Source of the DNA: Megascapheus bottae
Taxonomy: Eukaryota > Chordata > Mammalia > Rodentia > Geomyidae
NCBI GenBank assembly: GCA_024803745.1
Contig: JANJXV010000004.1
Span: 56,835,858 to 56,899,857 of the forward strand
DNA length: 64,000 nt
Direction of reading: 5' to 3'
Shown: piece by piece, positions 48,101 to 52,159 of the stretch
Layout of the letters: every line of letters begins with the position of its first letter
How positions within the stretch are numbered: position 1 is the stretch's first letter
Program-made: the position numbers and the translations under genes
Notes under the pieces: generated by a model
Database searches by the model: none
What the model was told of the DNA's origin: nothing
Seen by the model: the letters and a program-made list of their open reading frames with translations, nothing else

Positions 48101-49190
48101 GTTCCTCAGAGGGAGTGTTAAATCTTACCATTAGATTGAACCAAAATTCTAGATTGTTACCAGGAACATTGTATGCTGTATAAGTCAGAAACCTGAACAA
48201 TTGAAAGAGCATAACATGAATTGTAGTTAGAACATGGCAGTTAATCCTGAGGATTTTGTTTTAAACAAAGGTTTTTGTCATTTTCTCTTATTTATTTATT
48301 TATTTTTAACCAATCTATTTGGTTAAATGAATGGATTTGTTCAAGACTAAAAAAAATAGCACTTTTTTTTTTTGTGGTTCATGTGGCTTGAACTTGGCCT
48401 GGGCGCTGTCCTTGAGCCCTTCAGCTCAAGGTTACCACCCTGCTGTAATCTTTCCCATGCCAGTAATACTAAATACATCTTTTTAAAACTGATTATAGGG
48501 CCATTAGTCTGGCCTAGTGGTAGAGTGCTAGCCTAGCATGCATGAAGCCCTGGATTCGATTCCTTGGTATCACATACACAAAAAGAAGCCAGAAGTGGTG
48601 CTGTGGATCAAGTCATACAGTGCTAGCCTTGAGAAAGCTCAAGGACAAAATAAAAACAAACCAAACAATAAACTGATTATAGACATTTTATATCCAGTTA
48701 TATTGCAGTGAATACCAAGAAACTACCTACTCTGAGACTATCAGGTCTGTCATTGTATGTTACTATTTTCTTTCTAAAGCATATATATTATACATGTAAA
48801 TACCAGCAAATTTCTTTTTTGTTTTTGTTTTTGTTTTTGGCCAGTCCTGGGCTTGAACTCAGGGCCTGAGTACTGTCCTCGGACTTTTCTTGAGGCTAGA
48901 GCTCTACCACTTGAGCCACAGCATTTCTAGCTTTTTTCTATGTATGTGGTACCGAGGACTCAAACCTGGGTCTTCGGGCATGCTAGACAAGCACTCTACC
49001 ACTAGGTCAAACTCCTGGCCCCGCCAGAAAATTTCTTTTGACATGCATCTAAGTCTTGGGTTAGAAATTTAATACACTAGCACTGTTAGGTAATTTACAA
49101 ATGAACTCCTATCCAATTGTCCTCTATTAAATGGATTTACTTTGATTTTAGGTACAAAAGGAAGTTGCCTCTGTGACATCATGGATGTAA
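14838..49190 (+). CDS. SNX14: Sorting nexin 14, 3' part of gene (17 coding exons, start missing)
   Basis: SNX14 is an ER-anchored sorting nexin of the SNX13/14/19/25 group (TM-PXA-RGS-PX-nexin C). It acts at ER-lipid droplet and ER-endolysosome contacts; human loss causes cerebellar ataxia SCAR20 (family knowledge). Seen here: 17 exons with GT/AG borders whose phases join into 1733 coding bases, 576 residues plus TAA, matching residues about 371-946 of the 946-residue human protein. Order: RGS end ([13 protein letters not shown] to YFRQLLRG), basic/Ser linker, PX domain ([11 protein letters not shown] to [12 protein letters not shown], with VYRRYLEF), then nexin C ([18 protein letters not shown]) to the VTSWM-like C-terminus VASVTSWM. 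All reading frames are intact, so this is a working gene. The initiator, transmembrane and PXA exons are upstream of the window. Introns are filled with SINEs, mostly antisense. Confidence 0.97.
15382..15506 (+). CDS. SNX14: SNX14 exon, RGS domain
   Basis: Acceptor ttttttaatag, donor gtaagtc. Encodes [20 protein letters not shown] through [10 protein letters not shown] and ends in phase 0. The frame joins exactly with the exons on both sides. Confidence 0.96.
15715..16133 (-). mobile_element. IDL-Geo SINE, interrupted (outer)
   Basis: Split by another IDL-Geo at 15776-15979. Outer flanks gaaactacattctt and gaaaccacatcctt are its own target duplication. Confidence 0.85.
15776..15979 (-). mobile_element. 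IDL-Geo SINE nested in IDL-Geo
   Basis: Target tgtccttggacac (15763-15775) repeats at 15980 as tgtccttggacat. Confidence 0.9.
16222..16282. repeat. (TTCC)n-rich tract
   Basis: Pyrimidine tract leading into the poly-T of the next SINE. Confidence 0.85.
16283..16495 (-). mobile_element. IDL-Geo SINE with (TA)n expansion
   Basis: Contains tatatatatatatg at the half-junction. Flanks ttcaatagctttttc and ttccaatagctttttc form its target duplication. Its 5' flank also appears at 22022. Confidence 0.85.
16568..16955 (-). mobile_element. IDL-Geo SINE, old and interrupted (outer)
   Basis: A diverged copy split at tctaagctt by a younger one. Confidence 0.7.
16602..16810 (-). mobile_element. IDL-Geo SINE nested in older copy
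   Basis: Long poly-T (about 26). Target tctaagctt at 16593 and 16811. A few bases of the ID B box are missing. Confidence 0.9.
17065..17123 (+). CDS. SNX14: SNX14 exon, end of RGS domain
   Basis: 59 bases, acceptor ttttgaag, donor gtaggtg. Encodes [19 protein letters not shown] plus two bases of an Arg codon. It lies about 110 bp beyond a nested SINE pair and about 80 bp before another SINE. Confidence 0.95.
17201..17369 (-). mobile_element. IDL-Geo SINE with internal deletion
   Basis: The Geo half lacks the ctcaagg-to-ctctacc segment. Confidence 0.8.
17604..17849 (-). mobile_element. B1-Geo SINE
   Basis: Tail converted to (GT)n/G-run. Flanks tacctcagaggtttt and tacctcagagtttt. Confidence 0.85.
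17865..18061 (-). mobile_element. IDL-Geo SINE
   Basis: Inserted in the right target copy of the preceding B1-Geo; right flank taccttagagttttt. Confidence 0.9.
18110..18192. repeat. (TCC/CTCCT)n tract
   Basis: Degenerate pyrimidine microsatellite. Confidence 0.9.
18193..18431 (-). mobile_element. B1-Geo SINE
   Basis: Both halves present, diverged in the B1 half. Confidence 0.8.
18868..19044 (-). mobile_element. IDL-Geo SINE
   Basis: Flanks tcagatattttatc and ccaggtattttatg. Confidence 0.8.
19181..19480 (-). mobile_element. Geo fragment plus diverged B1-Geo SINE
   Basis: A 60-bp Geo piece (19181-19242), then an old B1-Geo from about 19287. Confidence 0.6.
19496..19575 (+). repeat. Family R 3' end
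   Basis: Contains acattatctgactcatgtaa and cacctttataataac. Confidence 0.55.
19640..19826 (-). mobile_element. IDL-Geo SINE
   Basis: Full length without a long poly-T. Confidence 0.85.
20099..20168 (+). mobile_element. ID-like monomer
   Basis: Sense ID half with A and B boxes and no Geo half attached. Confidence 0.7.
20170..20311 (-). mobile_element. SINE hybrid: B1-half fragment ending in ID-like sequence
   Basis: Starts ctttttgtggtggttaattg (B1-Geo junction) but ends ctatgccatgctcccagccc, which is ID-like. Recombinant or nested remains. Confidence 0.55.
20371..20564 (-). mobile_element. IDL-Geo SINE
   Basis: Target ttaaaagtaagattttt at both ends. Confidence 0.92.
20565..21226 (+). other. 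Intron sequence upstream of microexon
   Basis: AT-rich and largely free of SINEs except a weak ID-like patch at 20705-20775. It ends in a TCTT/TTCT-rich tract before the microexon acceptor. Confidence 0.6.
21227..21253 (+). CDS. SNX14: SNX14 27-nt microexon
   Basis: A 27-base exon between introns of about 4.1 and 4.7 kb. Acceptor is gatattgcag after a TCTT-rich tract and donor is gtaagtc. It adds nine codons (about GSLSLDDFR) with entry and exit phases equal, so skipping keeps the frame. The peptide matches the human SNX14 linker as I remember it. Confidence 0.88.
21377..21414. repeat. (CATT)n microsatellite
   Basis: About nine units, in a SINE tail. Confidence 0.9.
21418..21572 (-). mobile_element. 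IDL-Geo SINE, ID half deleted in part
   Basis: ID half lacks the B-box to A-box segment. Confidence 0.8.
21581..21802 (-). mobile_element. B1-Geo SINE
   Basis: Complete dimer ending gagcccagct. Confidence 0.85.
21826..22022 (-). mobile_element. IDL-Geo SINE with carried 5' flank
   Basis: Has the same (TA)n feature and ccaaggaatccaacc form as 16283-16495. The 25 bp at 22022-22046 equal 16495-16519. Confidence 0.85.
22060..22155 (-). mobile_element. B1-like SINE half
   Basis: 7SL-like left half only (ccaggctggcttccagctg). Confidence 0.65.
22223..22412 (-). mobile_element. IDL-Geo SINE
   Basis: Target tcaagcttgttgacttttt at 22204 and 22414. Confidence 0.93.
22487..22665 (-). mobile_element. 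B1-Geo SINE, Geo half shortened
   Basis: Preceded by (GTT)n at 22471. Confidence 0.8.
22673..22916 (-). mobile_element. B1-Geo SINE
   Basis: Complete dimer, tail G-rich. Confidence 0.85.
22934..23125 (-). mobile_element. IDL-Geo SINE
   Basis: Full length. Confidence 0.88.
23156..23328 (-). mobile_element. IDL-Geo SINE with deletion in Geo half
   Basis: Lacks the segment around the gctctacc box. Confidence 0.82.
23376..23615 (-). mobile_element. B1-Geo SINE
   Basis: Flanks taatatttttt and taataatttgttttt. Confidence 0.82.
23616..24140 (+). other. AT-rich SNX14 intron sequence
   Basis: Only a weak SINE remnant at about 23820-23895; otherwise nothing recognisable. Confidence 0.5.
24157..24343 (-). 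mobile_element. IDL-Geo SINE
   Basis: Target taagttaagtgtttt at 24142 and 24344; small deletions in the ID half. Confidence 0.93.
24395..24500 (+). repeat. Family R 3' end
   Basis: Contains ctcattacctgacttatata then cacctttataataac. Confidence 0.55.
24670..24900 (-). mobile_element. B1-Geo-like SINE, old
   Basis: Strongly diverged but keeps ggctttgaactgggattctt and cctcctgag. Confidence 0.6.
24901..25175 (+). other. Unique SNX14 intron sequence
   Basis: No repeat recognised. Confidence 0.5.
25209..25400 (-). mobile_element. IDL-Geo SINE
   Basis: Preceded by a TTTCTC tract; the end is cut at ggccaaaattcc. Confidence 0.85.
25401..25684 (+). other. Unique SNX14 intron sequence
   Basis: AT-rich, nothing recognised. 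Confidence 0.5.
25685..25900 (-). mobile_element. Old B1-type composite SINE
   Basis: Ends taagccaccatgcctggt, a 7SL-like 5' end reversed; the other half is ID-like. Confidence 0.6.
25976..26108 (+). CDS. SNX14: SNX14 exon, linker between RGS and PX
   Basis: Acceptor caatatttag, donor gtaagta. Encodes [20 protein letters not shown] to [11 protein letters not shown]. The segment is basic, then acidic, and links the RGS and PX domains. Ends in phase 0. Confidence 0.96.
26109..26490 (+). other. Unique SNX14 intron sequence
   Basis: No repeat recognised. Confidence 0.5.
26495..26690 (-). mobile_element. IDL-Geo SINE
   Basis: First of three in a row; left flank tttttaaggattt recurs at 26894 after the second copy. 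Confidence 0.88.
26696..26892 (-). mobile_element. IDL-Geo SINE
   Basis: Second copy, close to consensus. Confidence 0.88.
26931..27120 (-). mobile_element. IDL-Geo SINE, older
   Basis: Third copy, more diverged. Confidence 0.82.
27183..27676 (+). mobile_element. B1-Geo SINE, interrupted (outer)
   Basis: Sense copy with an A tail at 27666, split by a - strand IDL-Geo. Confidence 0.88.
27291..27501 (-). mobile_element. IDL-Geo SINE nested in B1-Geo
   Basis: Target agtctgtgggattct at 27275 and 27502. Confidence 0.93.
27677..28091 (+). other. SNX14 intron, mostly unique
   Basis: Only a degraded B1-like patch at about 28000-28075 (gaagccagcctgggctcc). Confidence 0.5.
28092..28280 (+). pseudogene. 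MT-ND2: Nuclear mitochondrial segment (NUMT) of MT-ND2
   Basis: ND2 is a membrane subunit of respiratory complex I, encoded in mtDNA. Read with the vertebrate mitochondrial code (TGA Trp, ATA Met) the + strand gives LLIMGTLIMLTSSNWILMWM, GLEINMLAMIPLMM, then [17 protein letters not shown]. This is the conserved early part of ND2 (GLEMNMLAIIP; EASTKYFLTQAT in mammals). The nuclear code would give stops at the Trp positions. About 190 bp survive; the 3' end fades near 28280. No other mitochondrial gene is attached. Confidence 0.85.
28281..28627 (+). other. AT-rich SNX14 intron sequence
   Basis: No element recognised. Confidence 0.5.
28628..28868 (+). mobile_element. B1-Geo SINE, diverged
   Basis: Sense copy with an A-rich end. 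Confidence 0.78.
28991..29200 (-). mobile_element. B1-Geo SINE, Geo half shortened
   Basis: Left flank atgctggtattctt recurs only at 29342, past the next Geo piece. Confidence 0.82.
29232..29341 (-). mobile_element. Geo half with poly-T, no left half
   Basis: 5'-truncated SINE; followed by atgctggtattctt. Confidence 0.8.
29491..29732 (-). mobile_element. B1-Geo SINE
   Basis: Complete dimer, 223 bp before the PX exon. Confidence 0.85.
29956..30157 (+). CDS. SNX14: SNX14 exon, acidic linker and start of PX domain
   Basis: Acceptor tttttttccag. Encodes [20 protein letters not shown], then [19 protein letters not shown] (first PX strand) and [13 protein letters not shown]. Two GTs compete at the end; only the donor at 30158 (gtagga) keeps the frame into VGHEPEHW, while 30154 (gtaggt) would break it. 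A poly-T SINE begins 25 bp past the donor. Confidence 0.95.
30182..30583 (-). mobile_element. IDL-Geo SINE, interrupted (outer)
   Basis: Begins 25 bp past an SNX14 donor. Flanks ataagtaccttctt and ataagtactttctt. Confidence 0.88.
30285..30486 (-). mobile_element. IDL-Geo SINE nested in IDL-Geo
   Basis: Splits the outer copy at its half-junction. Confidence 0.85.
30584..31580 (+). other. SNX14 intron, AT-rich with two old SINE remnants
   Basis: Weak B1/Geo-like remnants at about 30915-31058 and 31140-31280; the rest is unrecognised. Confidence 0.5.
31581..31664 (+). CDS. SNX14: SNX14 exon, PX domain core
   Basis: Acceptor caatttacag, donor gtatgt. Encodes [20 protein letters not shown] and ESKLTEFHG. 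The RRY element sits where phosphoinositide-binding PX domains place their key Arg-Arg-Tyr/Phe; published work reports weak or no PtdIns3P binding for SNX14 despite this. Confidence 0.96.
31852..32060. mobile_element. Probable non-autonomous hAT DNA transposon remnant
   Basis: 209 bp bounded by imperfect inverted ends: caggaatggagaac at the left and gttccccacctctg at the right. The CAGRGGTGGGGAAC-like end and internal ggcccttggcagaaaaa resemble mammalian hAT non-autonomous elements. No transposase is present. Confidence 0.5.
32143..32371 (-). mobile_element. B1-Geo SINE
   Basis: Complete dimer, moderately diverged. Confidence 0.82.
32560..32690 (-). mobile_element. L1 3' end, short
   Basis: Begins tttttattgtaattaataga. 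Together with the next SINE it is bracketed by gagtgtttcttt. Confidence 0.82.
32691..32867 (-). mobile_element. IDL-Geo SINE with deletion
   Basis: ID half lacks the caagcactctaccac box. Confidence 0.82.
32868..33255 (+). other. Unique SNX14 intron sequence
   Basis: No repeat recognised. Confidence 0.5.
33256..33860 (-). pseudogene. Possible retrocopy of a 3'UTR, parent unknown
   Basis: SINE-free block of about 600 bp. On the - strand it ends with AATAAA-like sequence (ttcaaataaaatatatttg) followed by an A-run (T-run at 33262 on +), as a retroposed mRNA 3' end would. No protein was recognised. It could also be conserved intron sequence. Confidence 0.35.
33868..34045 (-). mobile_element. IDL-Geo SINE
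   Basis: Right end loses the ggccaaactcc box. Confidence 0.8.
34226..34459 (-). mobile_element. B1-Geo SINE
   Basis: Complete; flanked by agtattt on both sides. Confidence 0.85.
34601..34725 (-). mobile_element. Severely truncated L1 insertion
   Basis: 125 bp of L1 3' end. Perfect 17-bp target ctgaatttgccatttta-like at 34585 and 34726. Confidence 0.9.
34745..34926 (-). mobile_element. IDL-Geo SINE
   Basis: Geo half shortened at its end; about 80 bp before the next exon's acceptor region. Confidence 0.83.
35006..35106 (+). CDS. SNX14: SNX14 exon, PX domain
   Basis: Acceptor aattacag, donor gtatgg. Encodes [20 protein letters not shown] then [13 protein letters not shown], the PX polyproline-side loop and the following helix. 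Phase 0 at the end. Confidence 0.96.
35358..35560 (-). mobile_element. IDL-Geo SINE
   Basis: Tail turned into (GTT)n. Confidence 0.88.
35630..35734 (-). mobile_element. B1-Geo SINE, left half
   Basis: Only the B1 half, ending ccggcacccagc. Confidence 0.75.
35993..36104 (+). CDS. SNX14: SNX14 exon, end of PX domain
   Basis: Acceptor ttttatttaag, donor gtaagtc. Encodes [20 protein letters not shown] then [17 protein letters not shown], the last PX helices and the exit into the C-terminal linker. Confidence 0.96.
36378..36586 (+). mobile_element. B1-Geo SINE
   Basis: Sense copy followed by a CA/GT-rich tract (36590-36662). Confidence 0.8.
36842..37038 (-). mobile_element. IDL-Geo SINE
   Basis: Target tttagatgatatact at 36809 and 37039. 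Confidence 0.92.
37039..37760 (+). other. Unique SNX14 intron sequence
   Basis: About 700 bp with no repeat; AT-rich and without splice-flanked open frames. Confidence 0.55.
37763..37962 (-). mobile_element. IDL-Geo SINE
   Basis: Contains a duplicated gcaa in the ID half; right flank aaaattattattattt. Confidence 0.87.
37990..38199 (-). mobile_element. B1-Geo SINE, B1 half shortened
   Basis: Right flank aaaattatta repeats the target of the preceding SINE. Confidence 0.83.
38219..38310 (-). mobile_element. Old B1 monomer
   Basis: Reversed B1 (tctgtctcagcctcccaag) without a Geo half. Confidence 0.65.
38332..38557 (-). mobile_element. B1-Geo SINE
   Basis: Complete but diverged; poly-T lost. 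Confidence 0.8.
38558..39008 (+). other. Unique intron sequence before short exon
   Basis: No repeat recognised. Confidence 0.5.
39009..39049 (+). CDS. SNX14: SNX14 short exon after PX domain
   Basis: 41 bases between acceptor tgattgcag and donor gtgaat. Encodes [14 protein letters not shown]. Only 125 bp of intron separates it from the next exon. Confidence 0.94.
39175..39294 (+). CDS. SNX14: SNX14 exon, PX to nexin-C linker
   Basis: Acceptor tcactacag, donor gtaccg. Encodes [20 protein letters not shown] then a Pro/Ser/Lys-rich stretch ending SPTSENNKK. Phase 0 at both ends. Confidence 0.95.
39295..40105 (+). other. Unique SNX14 intron sequence
   Basis: About 800 bp without SINEs apart from a (TA/TG)n patch at 39715-39755 and a weak ID trace at 39995-40060. 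Confidence 0.55.
40109..40332 (+). mobile_element. B1-Geo SINE
   Basis: Sense, good left half (gccatgtgtggtggctcatg), poly-A at 40317. Confidence 0.88.
40528..40719 (-). mobile_element. B1-Geo SINE, 3' truncated
   Basis: Geo half lacks its outer end. Confidence 0.75.
40720..41180 (+). other. AT-rich intron sequence with (TA/CA)n
   Basis: Degenerate TATA/ACAT microsatellite at about 40975-41075; nothing else recognised. Confidence 0.55.
41183..41426 (-). mobile_element. B1-Geo SINE
   Basis: Flanks ttactactaaattttt and ctactactaaaattttt. Confidence 0.87.
41511..41700 (+). mobile_element. B1-ID composite (B4-like) SINE
   Basis: B1 monomer (gctgggcatggtggcatg) followed by an ID-like monomer (gttcagttgctagcac) and a CA-rich tail, with no Geo half; an older rodent type. 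Confidence 0.7.
41964..42087 (+). CDS. SNX14: SNX14 exon, linker before nexin C
   Basis: Acceptor ctttattatag, donor gtaaga. Encodes [20 protein letters not shown] then [21 protein letters not shown]. The first residues read LYND where I recall LFND in human. Confidence 0.95.
42208..42412 (+). mobile_element. IDL-Geo SINE
   Basis: Sense, full length, A22-type tail; flanks aaaaatgta. Confidence 0.93.
42537..42764 (+). mobile_element. B1-Geo SINE, diverged
   Basis: Sense copy. Confidence 0.8.
42779..43292 (+). mobile_element. B1-Geo SINE, interrupted (outer)
   Basis: Split in the Geo half by a sense IDL-Geo. Confidence 0.88.
42962..43243 (+). mobile_element. IDL-Geo SINE plus about 80 bp 3' extra, nested
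   Basis: Target agaagctcagggaca (42947) and agcagctcagggaca (43244). Between the SINE end (about 43150) and a second A-run (43232) lies non-SINE sequence, which may be read-through carried with the insert. Confidence 0.85.
43293..43376. repeat. (GA/GGA)n tract
   Basis: Purine-rich low-complexity run from a SINE tail, ending about 40 bp before an SNX14 acceptor. Confidence 0.9.
43418..43582 (+). CDS. SNX14: SNX14 exon, nexin C-terminal domain
   Basis: Acceptor gattcttctcag, donor gtttgt (weak at +3/+4). Encodes [20 protein letters not shown] and [20 protein letters not shown] then the conserved [11 protein letters not shown]. This is the core of the C-terminal nexin domain. Confidence 0.95.
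43760..43915 (+). repeat. Family R 3' end
   Basis: Contains tactcactaccttatgtttg and ctggacatcacc, ending just before an SNX14 exon. Confidence 0.55.
43946..44041 (+). CDS. SNX14: SNX14 exon, nexin C-terminal domain
   Basis: Acceptor cttattatag, donor gtattg. Encodes [20 protein letters not shown] then [12 protein letters not shown]. Confidence 0.95.
44268..44460 (-). mobile_element. B1-Geo SINE, diverged
   Basis: Parts of both halves. Confidence 0.72.
44645..44873 (+). mobile_element. B1-Geo SINE
   Basis: Sense copy, complete. Confidence 0.85.
44874..45879 (+). other. SINE-free SNX14 intron sequence
   Basis: The longest repeat-free stretch inside the gene. It holds a 104-codon open frame (45519-45833, [20 protein letters not shown]...) with no family I recognise and no splice signals tying it to SNX14; probably chance or a decayed old repeat. 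Confidence 0.5.
45880..45971 (+). CDS. SNX14: SNX14 exon, nexin C-terminal domain
   Basis: Acceptor cttgtttag, donor gtaaaa. Encodes [20 protein letters not shown] then [11 protein letters not shown]. Confidence 0.96.
46403..47059 (+). mobile_element. 5'-truncated L1 insertion
   Basis: Begins in the ORF2 end ([33 protein letters not shown]) and runs through the 3'UTR to ttaattacaataaaag. Target aaaaatgattgtgga at 46388 and 47062. Confidence 0.93.
47077..47263 (+). mobile_element. IDL-Geo SINE
   Basis: Sense copy starting right after the L1 right target copy. Confidence 0.9.
47431..47487 (+). CDS. SNX14: SNX14 penultimate coding exon
   Basis: Nineteen whole codons between acceptor tattttatag and donor gtaagt. 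Encodes [19 protein letters not shown], the final conserved helix. Confidence 0.96.
47660..47745 (+). mobile_element. ID-like monomer, old
   Basis: tRNA-like boxes (tgtagctcagcactgagtgc; gctcccatcacc), no Geo half. Confidence 0.65.
47857..48080 (+). mobile_element. B1-Geo SINE, Geo half shortened
   Basis: Sense, with a (CA)n/A-rich tail. Confidence 0.85.
48081..48362 (+). other. Unique SNX14 intron sequence
   Basis: No repeat recognised. Confidence 0.5.
48363..48445 (-). mobile_element. Geo fragment with poly-T
   Basis: 5'-truncated B1-Geo; only the outer Geo part. Confidence 0.7.
48498..48670 (+). mobile_element. IDL-Geo SINE lacking the end of Geo
   Basis: Target aactgattata at 48487 and 48671. 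The Geo half stops at caaggaca, directly followed by an A-rich tail. Confidence 0.9.
48819..49022 (-). mobile_element. IDL-Geo SINE
   Basis: Tail (GTTTTT)n; flanks ccagcaaatttctttt and ccagaaaatttctttt. 130 bp before the last coding exon. Confidence 0.9.
49152..49190 (+). CDS. SNX14: SNX14 last coding exon with stop
   Basis: Acceptor tttgattttag. Encodes [12 protein letters not shown] followed by TAA at 49188-49190. The ending is the conserved SNX14 tail. Confidence 0.96.
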   Translation, partial: VQKEVASVTSWM

Positions 49191-49345
49191 ACATTTGGAT
49201 TTAGTGCAGAATCGATGTTACTGCTATACTGGTGTAATCAAACTATACTTTTTTTTCTTTCACTTTTGTATATTCTTGTACATATCATGTACTTCAGTGT
49301 CGGAAATATTGTTTTTTGTTTTAATAAAGACTTAATCAAAATGTA
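49191..49345 (+). other. SNX14: SNX14 3'UTR (short form)
   Basis: AT-rich non-repeat sequence follows the stop. The likely end of the short transcript is just past the signal at 49323. A second AATAAA at 49610 could give a longer form of about 430 bases. Confidence 0.8.
49323..49328 (+). promoter_or_regulatory. SNX14: SNX14 poly(A) signal AATAAA
   Basis: Canonical AATAAA, 133 bases past the SNX14 stop, inside ttaataaagactta. Confidence 0.85.
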
Positions 49346-49890
49346 CTAATGATTAAAAGTGATTGGGTTTTATAGCTTTTCATTTTATACCATTTAATTT
49401 AACTAGAAATTATATTACTTATTGACATTTGTAAAGTAGACAGTTTCTAATCTCTTGAGGGCAATAATCTTTGTATTGTATCAAAGAAGTAATTTTAAGT
49501 GTAAAAAAACAAGTAATATTAGATTTGTTTTCTAATTTAGTGTTACAACTTTTCAAAAAATTTGTTCTTTTTTTACTCACAGTCCTACATAGTTACCTGT
49601 GTGTCTATAAATAAAGCATCTATACTAATTTTTTTTCCACAATGCAGAGGATTTTTCCTTAATCTTCATGTGTGATTGTCAGATGTGATTGTCTCTTCTG
49701 TGAGAAGACGGAATACTTTGGGATTGTCTGATTATAATTAAATTGTACTGAATTGTGTGTTACTGTATCCCAAAAACTCACAACTAGATTTTGGGTTTAT
49801 GTTGTCTACTATCTTTTCAAAAGAAAATAGAGTCAACTCTATTTCCTGAGGAGAGTAATTTTTCAAAATCATTTTAAAAGTTTCACTCTT
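49346..49890 (+). other. Unique sequence downstream of SNX14
   Basis: AT-rich, no repeat; may include an extended SNX14 3'UTR as far as about 49635. Confidence 0.5.
49610..49615 (+). promoter_or_regulatory. Possible distal poly(A) signal
   Basis: AATAAA in unique sequence 420 bases past the SNX14 stop; no repeat begins until about 49.89 kb, so an extended 3'UTR is plausible. Confidence 0.4.
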
Positions 49891-50130
49891 GTCAGGCACT
49901 GATTGTTCAAGCCTATAATCCTAGCTCTTTAGGAAGCTGAGATATGGATATCCTGGTTCAAAGACAATCTAAGCTGAAAAGTCCATAAGAACTCTTGTCT
50001 CTAATAATCTACCAAATAGGTAGAAGTAGAGCTGTGGCTTAAGTGGTAGAGCACTACCCTTGAGCAAAAGAAGCTCAGGGACAGTGGTCACAGGTCCTGA
50101 GTATTTGTCCTAAAGCTAATACAAGAAAAA
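49891..50130 (+). mobile_element. B1-Geo SINE, diverged
   Basis: Sense copy, A-tail at 50126. Confidence 0.8.
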
Positions 50131-50157
50131 AAATCATTATTTATAATTCTGTTTGAG

Positions 50158-50340
50158 AGTTAGGCATGATGAATCCTAGTATTCAGCAGTCTGAGAAGAA
50201 GATTGTAAGTTCAAGGCCATTGTTAGCTACAGAGCAAGTTCCAGTCCAGGTTGGGCTATCTAGCAAAACTGTTTGAACTCAGGGCCTTGGACATGTTAGA
50301 TAGGCATCCTACTTCGGAGCTATGCCTATTGTCCTTTTTA
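50158..50340 (+). mobile_element. Old B1-type SINE remains
   Basis: B1-like half (gttaggcatgatgaatccta) then an ID-like reverse trace. Confidence 0.5.
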
Positions 50341-50351
50341 TTTGTGGTTAT

Positions 50352-50576
50352 AGAGGGAATCATGGGGCTTGAACTTGGGCCTGGGTACTGTCTCTGAGCC
50401 CAAGGCTAGCAGTCTGCCACTTGAGACACACCACCACTTCTGGTTTTCTGGTGGTTAATTGGAGATCAGAGTTTCACAGACGTTAGTGCCTGGGTTGGCT
50501 TTGAATCTCAGTCAATCCTCAGCTCTCAGAGCCTCCTAAGTATCTAGGATTACTGTTGTGAGCCACCAGCACCAGA
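50352..50576 (-). mobile_element. B1-Geo SINE
   Basis: Complete dimer. Confidence 0.85.
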
Positions 50577-50578
50577 CC

Positions 50579-50787
50579 TTTTTTTTTTTTTTTTTTTTTT
50601 TTTTGCCAGTCCTTGGCTTGAGCTCAGGGCTTGAGCACTGTCCTTGGACTTTCTCAAGGCCAAACTCTACCACTTGAGCCTTAGTACCACTTCCGGCTTT
50701 TTTCTATATATGTGGTACTGAGAAATCAAACCTGGGCCTTTGTGCATGCTAGGCAAGCACTCTACCACTAGGCCAAGCTCTCGGCCC
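50579..50787 (-). mobile_element. IDL-Geo SINE
   Basis: T24 head; flanks gaccttttttt and gaaccttttttt. Confidence 0.9.
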
Positions 50788-50809
50788 TGAACCTTTTTTT
50801 TTTTTAATT

Positions 50810-50900
50810 GGTTCAAACCAGGACTCAAATTTGGTTCTTGATACTTTTTGGTCATTGGCTAGTGCTCTACTAACTGAGCACACCAACTCCTGAAGCCCTT
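50810..50900 (-). mobile_element. Old ID-like monomer
   Basis: Reversed tRNA-like sequence (gtgctctactaactgagca). Confidence 0.5.
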
Positions 50901-50918
50901 TTTTGTGCTAGTTATTTT

Positions 50919-52144
50919 TTTTATTAAAAGATTTTACTGGGCCAGGAGTTTGGCCTAGTAGTAGAGTGCTTACCTACCACACACAAAAGACCCAGGTTTG
51001 ATTCCTCGGTACCACATACATAGAAAAAAAGCCGGAAATGGTGCTGTGGCTCAAGTGGTAGAGCTGTAGCCTTGAGAAAGCCCAAGGATACTGGGGGAAA
51101 AAAAAAAAAAGATTTTACTAACATTTCAAATGTCAAGTTTAACAAACAAGTATTCAAGAATGGAATCTATATACAATCACTGGCACATAAATTTAAGAAC
51201 AAAATTAAAAATAAGCCGAGAGTTTATATCATAGATACATATTTATGTATTAATGCCTATAGAATATATATCTTATCAGATTTATTTGTCTATATAGTTA
51301 TATTTATATCTTCAAGTTCATGTCAGTGACCTTGAGTGCTCGAGAACTGAGTCATGGCTCTTGTACTGTTTGGATCTAATAGCCACATATTATGCTCCTT
51401 TTGTTCTTTTGGTCTTACCTTGTCTCACTCAACATGATTTATTCTGGCTTCATACACTTCCCAGCGAATGCCATTATTTTGTCTGATGGATATATTTCAT
51501 TGTGTATATTCCATTTGTATATGTTCATCTGCAGTAAGGCATCTGGGTTGTTTCCATAGCGTGGCTCTTGTGAATGTGCAGCGCTGAACATGGCTGAACA
51601 GATGTCTTTACCGTATCCTGGGTTATGATGCTCAGGGTAGATGCCCAGGAGTAGTATGGCTGGCTTGTAGGGAAGGTCAATTTTTAGTTTTTTTGAGGAA
51701 CCTCCAAACTACTTTCCAGAGTGGTTATACTTGTTTACATACCCACCAGCCCTTCCTTTCTCTCTACATCCCCACTAGCATTTGTCATTGTCTCAGTTCA
51801 GAATATTGGCCATTCTCATTGGGGTAAGGTGGTATCTTAGGGTTGTTTTTATTTGCATTTCCTTTATGACCATGGATGATGAGCATTTTCTCGTATGTCT
51901 CTTTGCCATTTTTACCTCTTCCTCTGATAAGTCTCTCTTTAGTTCCCTTGCCCATTTAGTGATGTGGGGTGTAGGGAGGGATTACTTTTTTGAGTTCCCT
52001 ATAGATATTGGGTATTAATAAGCATTTTTTCTGATCCTTCTCTTTAGTTTCCTTGCCCATTTAGCGATTGGTTTGTTAGGTTTGGAGGGAATTAGTTTCT
52101 TGAGTTCCCTATAGATATTGGATATTAAGCATTTGTCTGATGCA
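50919..52144 (-). mobile_element. 5'-truncated L1, interrupted
   Basis: Same 3' end as the L1 at 487. Target gctagttatttt at 50907 and 52145. Contains a SINE (50939-51107) and an internal duplication near 51930-52144. Confidence 0.9.
50939..51107 (+). mobile_element. IDL-Geo SINE nested in L1 3'UTR
   Basis: Target aaagattttact at 50927 and 51108. Geo half truncated. Confidence 0.92.
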
Positions 52145-52159
52145 AGCTAGTTATTTTAT

